DNA of 64,000 bases from Yamagishiella unicocca (taxonomy: Eukaryota; Chlorophyta; Chlorophyceae; Chlamydomonadales; Volvocaceae): contig BDSL01000044.1 of the NCBI GenBank assembly GCA_003116995.1, forward strand, positions 124,001 through 188,000, read 5' to 3'. The position numbers were made by a program, and so were the translations under genes. Below, piece after piece: positions 1 through 10,462 of the stretch. Every line of letters begins with the position of its first letter. The stretch's first letter is position 1. The notes below the pieces were generated by a model, which made no database searches, was not told the DNA's origin, and worked only from the letters and a program-made list of their open reading frames with translations.

Positions 1-20
1 GCGGCGCCGGTGACGGCGGC

Positions 21-2817
21 ATGCCGGCTTTCCAGGACGTGGTGTGGGTGGTGCCGCCGCCGGCGGCGATGGTACCGCAGGGGCTGCAGCCGCCCGTGGC
101 GGTGGAGCTGCCGCCGCCGCCGCAGGCGCTGCCGCCGCTGGCCGGCGCGCAGCCCGCGCCGCCGCCGCCGCCACCTCAGGAGCAGGGCAACGACGATCGT
201 CGGGGGGGTGAGCAGGAGGAGCAGCCGCAGCAGCAGCAGCGGCGGCGGGTCAGGCGGAGGATGAGCCTAGGAAGCGGCTCTGCGGGCCCGCCGGCGGCCG
301 GCGGCGGCGAGGGGCCGGCGGCGGGGCCGTCGACGTCGGGCAGGAGTGGTCCAGGCCTGCCGCCAGCAGGCGGAGTCGCTGCTCCGCCGGACAGCTCGCT
401 GCCCCTGGCACCGGCGCCGGTGGTGTTCCGGGAGGTCCCCGCGAGGTTCCATGATGATGAGGACGATGATGACGTGGCTGCGGGACCAGGCACTGCCGCC
501 GCCGCCGCCGCTGCGGCCCTTGCCACTGCTGGTGCTGGTGGTGGTGGGTCCGCTGGTCTGACCGACCCCGACACTGCCAGGACTCCAGCTCCTGCTGCTG
601 CTGCTGCTACTGCCAGCGACGGCGGCGATGGAGTCTCGGCTGCCCCTTGGCCTGCGACCGTAAGCTCCGGATCCGGATCCGGAGCATCGTCCCGGCTCTG
701 CTCGCCCTTCCCGGCGGGGGCGGATCCGGAGCTGTCGGCGGCTTGCAGGTGGCTGCTGCAGGTTTCGGAGCTGACGCAGTTGACGTGCCTCCGGCTGGAG
801 CGGTGGGGCCTGGTGCCGCCGCCGGCGCTGGCGCCGCTTGTGGGGCTTCGCCGTCTGCAGCTCACGGGGATGAGGAGGCTGGATGAGGAGCTGCTGCGGG
901 TGGGTTTGTCGGGAAAGGTTGCGGGCGTGGATGGACGGGGTAGCCACCGCTTCTAAGGATTATCGGGGCTTGTGGTTATCGGGGCTTGTGTTTATCGGGG
1001 CTTGTGGTTACCCTCGCGCGTAAGGCTGTCTGCATCTGCCCACCAGCACCCGCCTCCCGGCCTTCCCCGCCCTCCTTTCCCCACTTTGCCCGCCCCCATC
1101 CCGCCCCTGACATGCCCTCCTCCCGCCTTTGACTCTCCTTTTACACAAATCCATGGATGTAGAAATACGCGTGGAAGTTCTAAACCCCACACTTCCCGCG
1201 TTGAGTAACACCTGCTCTTTGCAACGCTCCGAAACCCGCCCCGCAGACGCTCTCCCACCTGCCCTCCCTGGCGTACCTAACCCTGGAGGGCCGCGCGTCA
1301 GCGCACATGGGCAACAGCGTGTACGCCACCCTGTCCCGCATGCCGTACATCCCCAGCTCGTCTGTCGAGGCCCTGGGCGCCCTTACCCGGCTGCGGCTGC
1401 TCTTCCTGTCCGGCTTCACCCTCGTGCTGCCGCCGCTGGGCTCGCCGCCGCCGCTGGTGCCGCCGCCGCCGCCGCCGCTGGTGACTCGCTACCGATCGGT
1501 GGCGGAGGCCGCCGCCGCGACCGCCGCCGCCGCCGCCGCCGCACCATTGACGGCAGCAGGCGGCGATGGCGGCGGGGCCGCCGCCGCACTCGTCCCGGGC
1601 ACAGCAGCCGAGGGCCTCAGTGCACGTGGGGACAGCGGGGGCCGTGGTGCCGGCGGCGCGGGCGGGAGCTGTCTGGGGGTCCCGTGGGTCGGTGGGGAGC
1701 TGCCGCATCTGCTGGCCTCGTTGGCTCGCTTGAGGGGGCTGCGCTACCTGGGGCTGTGCGTCGCCCAGTGTGTCAGGGTGCGTCGTCTGGGAGGGAGGGG
1801 GCCAGGGGGCTGCAGGGGGCTCGAGGAAGACCCGTGCAGGGGGCGGGGGGGGCCATGGGTTTGCGGCGGGGTTCGTCTTTGCCTTTTCCGGCAAGGGTGT
1901 GTGTGGTCGGGGCCAGGACGTGCACAGGGGTTGTGGGCAGGGGGGGCGAGGCGAGGCGGCGCCGGCGGGGAGGAGCGATGACGACACCTGGACGAGCCGT
2001 CAGTCCAGCACCCGTCCACCCCAGCTGCGCACCGTTCCCGCACCGGAGCTAGGCGCGTACGATGGCGGGCCGGTGCAGTGCGACTACTTGTACGAACACT
2101 CAAAATGGCGGAGCGTCCGAACCGTCCGTCCGGGTTGCTGTCGGCCCGTGCCTGCATGTACACCTACACATACACGCACGCGCTCACTCTCCCGCCCACC
2201 CCTCTCCCGCCCGCCCCCGCCCACGGGTCTTTTTTCGGGCATCCACGGGTCTTCCTCGAACCCCCCGCCCACCCCACCTGTCGGGCCCCACCCCCCAGGC
2301 TTCCGACGTCACGCGGCTGTGCGCGCTGCTGCCCGGCCTACGGATGCTCAACCTGCCGGCGGATGTGACCACCCGGGAACCCGCACCTAGCAGCGGAAGG
2401 AGCCAGAGCCTCGCCGGCCTGAGGGCGGCGGTGGAGCGCATCCGGAGGGGCTTGGGGGCGGGCGCCGCGGCCGCAGCTGCGGGTGGCAGCGGCGCGGGCG
2501 GCAGCGGCGCGGGCGGCAGCGGCGCGGGCGGCAGTGGTGCGGGCGGCAGCGGCAGTGATGCGGGCGGCAGCGGGAGTGGGGGACCGGGGCCTGGTCCTAG
2601 TGGGAGCGGCGGCGGGGCGGGGGGAGGCGGCGGGGCGGCCGGCCTGAACGAGCCGCAGGCGTTTGCGGAGGAGGTGGAGGAGGTCGGGGCGGCGGTGTAT
2701 GGAGGGCTGAGCGAGGGCGAGTTCTGGCAGGCGGTGGAGGGGTTGGATGCGGACATCCGACGGGAGGGCGAGCTGGTGGGGGCCGGGGGCCGCCACGCCG
2801 AGATGCGCGGGGATTGA
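21..2817 (+). CDS. Leucine-rich-repeat protein, 5' end at window edge
   Basis: Three exons join in phase 0: 21-899, 1247-1777 and 2299-2817, giving 642 residues from the ATG at 21. The frame stays open upstream of that ATG to the window edge, so the true start may lie outside. Donors are GTGGGT and GTGCGT; acceptors are CCGCAG and CCCCAG. The first 230 residues are low-complexity Pro/Gly/Ala/Ser with an acidic patch. LRR-like segments follow across all exons, such as LTCLRLERW, LRRLQLTGM, LAYLTLEG, LRLLFLSGF, LRYLGLC and LRMLNLP. The C-terminal exon carries a GGSGA repeat and then an acidic helical tail ending in RHAEMRGD. The repeats resemble cytosolic, F-box-type LRR proteins, which usually bind other proteins, but no F-box is visible. 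The exact function is not recognisable. Intron 2 holds an inverted repeat listed separately. Confidence 0.75.
1821..2260. repeat. Inverted 16-bp repeat inside LRR intron 2, copies of a dispersed element
   Basis: TCGAGGAAGACCCGTG at 1821-1836 is the exact reverse complement of CACGGGTCTTCCTCGA at 2244-2259. A further CCACGGGTCTTTTTTCGGGC lies just before the second arm (2221-2240). The arms lie in one intron about 400 bp apart, like terminal inverted repeats of a small non-autonomous element. The same motif recurs at 12.76, 58.80 and 63.97 kb. Confidence 0.6.
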
Positions 2818-5800
2818 GGCATCTTAGAGGAGTCGTCTGACCTGGTTGTCTGCTTACTGTGTTGCCTGATTGGGCTTGTTGCCGCGCCCGGTTGCTCGCG
2901 CGGGGTGGGGGCTCGTGCCGCGGTTGGGGCTCGTGCCGCGGTTGGGGCTCGTGCCGCCGTGGTGGCGGCGATGTAGGGAGTGTTGCGGTGGGGAGCTGCT
3001 GCGGTGGGCGTCCAGGGGGGCGGGACGCGGGCTTCCGCGGGAGGGAGGAACTGAGTCGCGCGGGCTTGCGGTGGGTGGCATAAAAACCGGTTACACGGGC
3101 TCGCGGGGCGGGGGGTGTTATAATAAACCGGGAATCCACGGCCGGCATACCAAGGGCGATGAAGATAGTGGTCCCAGAAGGTACCGGTATAGCTGGCGGG
3201 TACGTGGGGGGAGGATTTGATAAGAGAATCCGCGAATCCACGACCGACAAACCGAGGGCGGTGAAGGTGGGGGTGGGGGAGACGCACGGGCAGCTGGTCA
3301 ACGGGCCGGATCGGCAGAGCCAGCTCCCACGTGGATGCACGCGGCGGCGAAATAAAAGACAAAAGAAACCACGTGGTGTCGAACAGGTGTCCTGTTTTGT
3401 CGGTTTCGCACGTGGCCGCGCGGCCGGCGGAGCTGGGCGGGCGGAGCGACAGGAGCAGGCCTGCCGGTCAGCCATGTCTGCGCGATGGTGGGTGCTGAGG
3501 ATTTGGATACGGTATTGCGGATGCGGTGCGTTGTTGACGCGAGCTTGTGCGTCCAGTCGATTCGCGGAGCCGCGGTGTTTTGGGGAAAACGACAAAAGGC
3601 GAAACACGGGCTTCCCGCCGCCACTGCTCTGCTGTCGAACGGCCCGTTGCGCAGCAGTTGCTCCGCGAAATCATCACGCACAGCTGCCGCAATCGCATCG
3701 AGTTCAGCCTACGGCCCTGCGGCAGTGATCGGGCTCCTCTGCATCCATCTCTCCCGTGTCCTCCATATCAACGGAGGCGCTGCCTGTGCGCCCTTGGGAC
3801 TGGCATAGCTGGATCTGATGTGTTATTGGCGTTTACGGCGTGCATGTCGGCAACCCGCACGGGTTCAACTGCTCGTTGAGGGGCAATGGCTGCTGGAAGT
3901 AGCCGCCGAGGGCCCCTGCGCCGCGCCTCCGCACGTTTATCGGTCAGCCTCACCTTTTCCTAGCCTTCCGTTTTCTGGGGAGCCTTTACACCGATTGATC
4001 AGGTGTTGGGTCACGACTATATGACCTTGCCAGCCCGCCAATCGTCTTGCAGCACCGCAGATGAGAGCATAGCGCTTTATCCTGGAACTCATCAATCCTT
4101 TAATCTGGTGTTTCCACGGGTCCTCGCGGTCATTGATGCCGACCGACGATGTCTTCTCCCGCAACCAGGCAACTGGCGGTCCCTTGTAAAGGATTGTGAT
4201 AATGATTTGGTGCGCTAAGCATCTGTGGCGACCGCGTCATGAGAAGCGCACAGGCAGGCACAGGAAGCTTCCATGCAGTGCAAGTTCCAGCCGCCTTACG
4301 CAAAGGATTGTCCGTAGCTTGTGCGGCCGCATAGATTTCATACGTCCTTGCTTCAAATATCATCCTGCGGGCTACACGCTACGCATACTCTTTCTTCGCC
4401 CGCCGCGCCAACGAACCCGTTATTTGTAACCCTGTCGTTATTCCGGATGGCCAGCCTTTAGCAACCTGGTTTAGTGCATCAGGACAGAGCTGCTGCATTA
4501 ATGATAATGTTGTATTTTTTATAAACGTTTCTATTCCTCTTTATGCAATGCTTTGGTTCCCGGTCCATGAGCCTCCTGGCTCGTCCCTTTACGAGCCCCA
4601 AGAGCTTGCAATCAGTCAAATCAATCGGGCTTAGGGGCCCACTGCCGATGGAGTCTGTCCGCAATACCACCTTATGTCCTCTTATATGTACCTAAATTTT
4701 TTCCAGTCCGGATCGAGCATGTTCCCCTAAGTAAAGCCGCACTTTAAATTCAAGTACCGGTACAACATTTTTGCAAATCACAGTCGCATAGCGTGAAGCC
4801 AAAAAATGCAAATCGTGCTCAGATCCGGAGCATCCCTGGAAATGTCACCCTGGCCAACCCTGTGCAGATGGCCACCACCAACTTACAGCAGATACGATGC
4901 ATAAAGAACGGTATAGCGGTAAAGGATGATTCAGCGTTAAAAACATATTTAAAGGCGATATAGCGGTGAAATCGTGGAAGACGACGAAGATGATAGCAGT
5001 ATAATACTCAGGTTATAAGCACTTGGAGCGTATAAGGTCCAGCCACACCAGGAGGCTTATGGATCGTAACTTAATGCTATATATACGACAATGAAATAAC
5101 AAGATGGCTGCAAATACCGGTACCGGTAAATAATAGCCGGCGTATGGTACGGCGAGGCGTACCTAGCAAGAATCTGGACTACTAAGTATCTTAGGATTGA
5201 ATACCCCAGGTAAACCTCAAAAATCAATACCTGTCCCATAAGAAAAAATAAAATTGTCTTTGCGTAGAAAGGATGATTTTTCTTGCAGCGAACGTAGCGC
5301 TACATACTGCCGTACAATCCTGTCCGCCCCCACTTATATGTATCTGCTTCTATGTAAAGTCGATCGCAGCTCAGAATTATAAGCTATGGTGTAAACCTTG
5401 CTGATCTCGTAGATTTATCACAATCAGCCGTGTCGAGCCTCAATTCCCTCTTTGCGGCCAACAGGAGCACAATATTTTGCGTGCTAATTGCAGTCAGTAT
5501 TCGTTGTAAACTACGTCTTATAAGCCTGAATCCTCGACGTCCGCGCTGGCCCTCACTTGCCGGTATAAGGTAGGCACGATAGTGCCACATGGGCAAGACG
5601 GCAACCATGCAGCTATGAGCCATTGCATTATACAACAATTATTCGATTCGATTGCTGAATTTTCAGGCGATGCCTTCCACCGACCGTGCTCTCTTCGGTA
5701 CTTTCATGCCAATGTCACTGGCAGTCACTCGAGTCGAGCAGGTCCACGCTTTCAGACCCCGTAAGGTTGGTGCTAAAGGTACTCGCCCCTTCTTGGAATG

Positions 5801-6512
5801 CGCTCAATTCAACGGTTTGCGTACATCTTAGCTGCACACACGTACCGCGCCACAGAAGATGACGGCGCGTCGCGGCGGCCATTAATAAGTGGTCGTGCAA
5901 GTTGCTGGCAAGCAGGTAAGATTTGGCGTTCTGAAACAGCGGGGTATAATAGGCACGTCACACGCCGTCACAGCCTTTCCACTCTCTGAGCCTGCTCGCT
6001 CGGCCTGCTCTTTCTGAGCCTGATCTTTCGGCCTGCTCTTTCTGAGCCGTTTGGGGCAACAACAACATCCACGCCCTGTAAAATTAGCTGTAAAACATGT
6101 TGAAAACGCAATGAGATAAGTGTTAAAACGGCGCAAGGACCAAACCTGTCTAAGACCGAGGACACAGCAAGGCCATTTGCGCCAGTTAGCCCTAGGCCGG
6201 AAGCTTGAATTCCACGGCGGTGTCGTGGGATATTCACCACTCCTTTAAACGAGCTCATTTTCAGTACGCTTCACAAGTCCACCAACCCGCATCACATCTT
6301 TGTTACTCCGTAGGCAGGACGACGCGACCGACTACTGCCATGCTGTGTGTGGGACAACGACATCAACTGCTACAACTGCTTGACGAGCCGGCGGTTTTCT
6401 GCGCTTCCTTTCCATACAGCCGCAGAGTTAGTTCGTTTCGTAATTGCTTTGCTGTGGTTGCCAGGGCGGCCGTCGCCCTTGACGCGCCTACATGGGTTAA
6501 CAGCTGCTCCCT

Positions 6513-6600
6513 CTTGGAAGCTTCACGCCATGGGTTAACAGCTGGAAGCTTCATGACATGGGTTAACAGCGGCTCCCTCTTAGAAGCTTCATGACGTGGA
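6513..6600. repeat. Short tandem repeat with GGGTTAACAGC and GAAGCTTCA
   Basis: Three imperfect copies of a block with ATGGGTTAACAGC and GGAAGCTTCA(T/C)G follow one another. The middle copy lacks the GGCTCCCTCTT insert, which suggests slippage. Noncoding. Confidence 0.6.
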
Positions 6601-7057
6601 AGCTGTCAGCGCCAGAGCCGCTGTGCTTTGCTGCAGCTGCGCACCGTCGTTGCACCGCCCACGCCAGAAGCTCCAGCTTGGTACCAGCATCTTCGCAGGC
6701 CATTGTTTCTTAGTACTAGCAGCTGCAGCAGCTGCAGCAGCAGCCACAGGAACAGCAGAAACAGCAGGAGCAGCAGGAACAGCAGGAGCAGCAGGGGCTG
6801 AACAATGCTGAACAGCAGCAGCAGCATTGCTGATGCAAATTCGAAACGAAGGTCAAGAAATGGGCCCAACCTGAGCTCCTTTTCGTGTGCCATATGGCGT
6901 GGCACCTTTTGGACGCCAGAGTTTACCATACAGGTCTTTAAGCGTGCGTGCGGCCTGTACGGATGCGATATGATCTAATTCGTTACGGGCTGCCACGGGC
7001 TGCTGGCGACAGGTAGGCAGGAAGGTGACCGCACGCAGCTGCAGCCAGCAGCACTGT

Positions 7058-7165
7058 ATACAGCAGCAGCAAGCAGCAGCAAGCAGCAGCAAGCAGCAGC
7101 AAGCAGCAGCAAGCAGCAGCAAGCAGCAGCAAGCAGCAGCAGGCAGCAGCAAGCAGAGCAAATAG
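7058..7165. repeat. 10-bp CAG-rich microsatellite
   Basis: About ten units of AGCAGCAGCA in a row with few changes. On the minus strand it reads as Leu/Cys/Ala runs in every frame. These are artefacts of the repeat, not protein. Confidence 0.85.
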
Positions 7166-7993
7166 CAGCTAGCAGCAGCAAGCAGCACAGTTTGTGTGGG
7201 TGGACGAGCCGAAGCGATGGTTGTCATGGATTGAGCTAACCGAACGAGATATTATGATTGAACTTGGGTTGGATATTCGGCTTACCAGCGAAGGAGGTCC
7301 GGTAGCTGCTGGGAAGGGACGGGGACCTACCTCGCGCGCATCTACCCCCGCGCCCCCGACCCGTCCCCCGGCAAAGCGCCGCGGCCTCCACTGGAAGTGC
7401 CAAACGCATGCCAAGCAATGTGCACAGTGGACTAGCGGAGAACAAGGTCGCGCGGTCGTGTGGGGCACGCATCTCCATCCACGCGCCGCCGTAATGCTGT
7501 ATTTGTGCGTCGAGGCGGTGGCAACTGCAACCGCCAGCCGTTGCTGACGCGCTGGTGGCCTGATCTGAGCCAGGCCCGAGGGTGAGGCTTGTCTTTATTG
7601 GGTGGCAGCAGGGATTGGTACAGCGGGCGGTGCGCGGGAGGTGTGGGACGTATGCGCGGGAGCAGCTGGCGGCCATGCTACCCAGGCCTGCAGGCTGTTT
7701 GACTCCGGCGGTCGTCCACGGAACGGAAGCACTTCCTATGCAATACTGCTCAAACCCCTTTATCACAATGCGGCAGATAGATAGATACATGCCCGCTTGA
7801 AGTAGAAAGGCAAACGTCGCTGCTTGTATTGCTATGCGTTAGCCATGATGAGGAGCAAGCAGACTTATGTCGAATTAATTATTGTCTCCTCGGGCGGCAC
7901 GCGCGTTCCTGCGTGTTGCAGCGACTGGGCTGCTGGGCGGCAGGGTGTTTCCGGGTTGTGCTATGACGAAATCGCTGTGCGCAGGCTTGCGCC

Positions 7994-8050
7994 GGTGTAG
8001 CCGTAGCTTGGAGGTGTAGCCGTAGCTTGGAGGTGTAGCCGTAGCTTGGA
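7994..8050. repeat. 19-bp tandem repeat, three copies
   Basis: Three perfect head-to-tail copies of a 19-bp unit containing GTAGCCGTAGCTTGG. Located in noncoding DNA. Confidence 0.85.
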
Positions 8051-9350
8051 GGTGCCGCACGCACCTGCTGGTAGGCCGATCTGGTCATTCTGCTCCGCCT
8101 TGTCGTTCTGCAATTGGGGACTTAATTTGATGTTGCACGGCTTACTTTGAGCCCCAGGCGCCAGTGCCTGATGGGGGCTGCAGTCGGACGCAGGAGCTTA
8201 GGCGTAGTGATTTGTCAGCTGGCACAGCTGCCGTGCCAGCTGTCCTTGCTAATGAAACGGCCGCTTGTGTGCGGCATGCCTGTGTGTTTCAGTTGCCGCG
8301 GACGTGCTCCCAGCAACCATTCATTACGATGTGCAGCCGCCGGGTGGGCTGCGCCGGAAGCTGTGTGGGAGCGGCGGGACATCACAAAAACATGACGAGA
8401 TAGGCCTGTATGTTCTTTGGGTTTTTAATCCTGGTGACGTACGCACGACCTCCCGGGGTCTTAGGACCTTCCTTATCGCAAGGTCTCGTGAAGGAGCGTT
8501 AGCGCATCCTCCGCATTACAGAACCTCGTTTGGGGACTGAGGATCCATGTCGCTAGGGGGTTATGGTGGTTCGCGCAGACGCTTCCGAGCGATTGGCCAA
8601 ACCGTGTGGCTGCTTTCGCCTGATCGCATCATCCGTGGGTTAGGCGTGGGTTAGGCACGAGACTTGGGGTTCGATCGCAAGTTCGCAACTGGTTCATGGG
8701 GTTTGGAGCCTTATCACCGTGGCTGGGTGTCTGTGTCTTATCACCTGGGGAGCTAGGAGCTAGGACTGATATCATAACAAGATATGGGGAGCTCACAAGT
8801 CAAAAGGCATGTCGGGGCTTTTATCCTAATTATGTGCTGGTAACATGCTTAACGAAGCCATCGTGCGCGTGTTTGCTGTCTTGGGGCAAAATTCGCCATC
8901 CTTAAGTCCGTTAAATGTCTCACACCATTTTTTCTGGGATGTAAGCGTGGGCTATCAAGAGACGATTGTGGGCTACCGAATCCGCGGGCTTGCCCGCTTT
9001 AGTCATCTCGGAGGGTGAGGTAGTAAAAGGATTGATAATATTCTTCAGTGTACGGTATTCTATGCAGGGTCTTCATCTCAATTCTTTGTTGGCGCAACCC
9101 CATTGTTTTTGGACATGCCCTGCTTCGCGTGTCGCAGGGTGGGAAGAGCTCACTTGTTTGTAACCTGCATGATATGCGGCTTTCGTGCGCGGAGGCCATC
9201 TCAGGTTGTGCGCTGGGTGCCTCTGGGCGACTGCAGCGACCGTGGCATGCGTGGTGGTGGTAATCGTTACAGTGGGCTCCAGACCTTAAAAGGTAGAGCC
9301 ATCGGGCGCATCGCCTGACACTGAAAAAGACAAGGAAGCGTGGTGATGTT

Positions 9351-9410
9351 GTCGTGCCCGTGTGTGCAACGTAAGGCGTACACTTGAGTACGCCTAAGGC
9401 AGGGCACGAC
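9351..9410. repeat. Two-tier perfect hairpin
   Basis: Outer arms GTCGTGCCC (9351-9359) and GGGCACGAC (9402-9410) pair perfectly over 9 bp. Inner arms AGGCGTAC (9374-9381) and GTACGCCT (9388-9395) pair over 8 bp around the loop ACTTGA. The structure lies inside the candidate element at 9260-10462. Confidence 0.7.
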
Positions 9411-10035
9411 CCCGCAGACCCTTTAGGTGTTCAGCAGATGTTTAGAGCCCCCGTCTACTGGACGGCAAAGACGATGTATAGGGCCGGCACGGAAAGTTCG
9501 GCAGCCATGCCGTACAAGCGTCACCATCCCTCCAGAACACTCCCTACAAGTTGCCCTTTCAGCTCCGCTTGTTAGAGGAATTTCTGCTGTATTTCAGCGG
9601 CTAGTTAATCAGCCTTTCCGCAAAGTGTCTGCATATGTTTCGCGTGGTTCTGCCAGGTTCATGCCACAACAGGAGCGCAACAGGTGGCCCGACACCGTCG
9701 TCGATCCGCAAATGTTTAGATGTGTGGCCTGGAATTGGGCTTTGCCTTTTGTACCCGACTTTTGTTATAAATAGACACTGCGTACGTAGTAATTGTTACA
9801 GTGTGCTCCAGACCCCCAAAGGTGCAGAGCAATCGGGCAGGTAGGGTAGTAATCGTTACAGTGGAGGATGCCTGCGGGCGGGACCTATCTGCTACCCCTG
9901 TACACTGTGTCAGGAGGGACGTCCTCAGTGGTAGATACGAGCCGTCGTAGCGATGTTGGCCGTTGGTCGTTCGATGCCTGCAAAGCGTTCTGTATGCACG
10001 CCCGTTTCCTCCAAACCCGGCGGCCTGCACGCTGC

Positions 10036-10260
10036 AACGCGCGATTGGCTTTGCGTTTCGAACGCGCGATTGGCTTTGCGTTTCGAACGCGCGATTGGCT
10101 TTGCGTTTCGAACGCGCGATTGGCTTTGCGTTTCGAACGCGCGATTGGCTTTGCGTTTCGAACGCGCGATTGGCTTTGCGTTTCGAACGCGCGATTGGCT
10201 TTGCGTTTCGAACGCGCGATTGGCTTTGCGTTTCGAACGCGCGATTGGCTTTGCGTTTCG
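10036..10260. repeat. 25-bp satellite, nine perfect copies
   Basis: Nine identical 25-bp units, each with GATTGGCTTTGCG and the palindrome TTCGAA. Because 25 is not a multiple of 3, the array is open in several frames and mimics a protein. There are no spacers, so it is not a CRISPR array. Confidence 0.9.
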
Positions 10261-10462
10261 AACGGTACCAGCTTTGTAACGAAGGTCGCGAAAAGGCTTC
10301 CTAGGATGCTGAGCGAGCGTACTTATTAGTATCTTATAGGTCTGCTGTGCAGCCTTATGTGCTTTCTGTGTAGCTGTGCTACACGCTTGCCCTACTCCGA
10401 CCTACGATCACTAGGCCCGATGGTTCTACCTCTTGGTCTGGAACCCACTGTAACAGTTACTA

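Larger units (their letters stand above)
2818..9257. other. Gene-poor region: LRR 3' side, then AT-richer repetitive DNA
   Basis: No exon could be supported. The first 1.4 kb may be LRR 3' UTR; the first TGTAA on the plus strand is at 4185-4189. Two related 40-bp blocks lie near 3126-3165 and 3224-3267. From about 4.4 kb the sequence becomes visibly more AT-rich than the coding parts of the window. CAG-rich tracts occur at about 6718-6815 and 7058-7165. An open stretch at about 7191-7547 (+) directly follows the second CAG tract but has no recognisable domain and no clear splice partners. No tRNA or rRNA was recognised. Confidence 0.5.
9260..10462. mobile_element. Candidate non-autonomous element bounded by inverted 48-bp repeats
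   Basis: A block starting TAATCGTTACAGTGGGC and ending GCCATCGGGC lies at 9260-9307 (+). A second direct copy lies at 9789-9838, with a partial third at 9849-9864. An inverted copy lies at 10414-10462, reading on the minus strand AACTGTTACAGTGGG to ACCATCGGGC. A further diverged minus-oriented copy occurs far away at 43855-43902. Between the inverted copies lie a hairpin and a nine-copy 25-bp satellite but no transposase-like reading frame. Facing repeats plus a dispersed copy suggest a MITE-like or composite element. No target-site duplication was identified. Confidence 0.5.

Noticed and set aside
2184..3607. Two minus-strand frames of more than 330 codons opposite the LRR gene
   Set aside because: They are antisense shadows of GC-rich coding sequence and flank; their Pro/Arg/Ala composition follows from the plus-strand codons.
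6853..7227. Leu/Cys/Ala-rich minus-strand frame resembling a membrane protein
   Set aside because: It is a translation of the CAG-rich microsatellite, not a membrane span.
9868..10329. Apparent repeat protein and a possible CRISPR array
   Set aside because: The units are directly adjacent with no spacers, the period is 25 bp, and several frames are open at once. It is a satellite.
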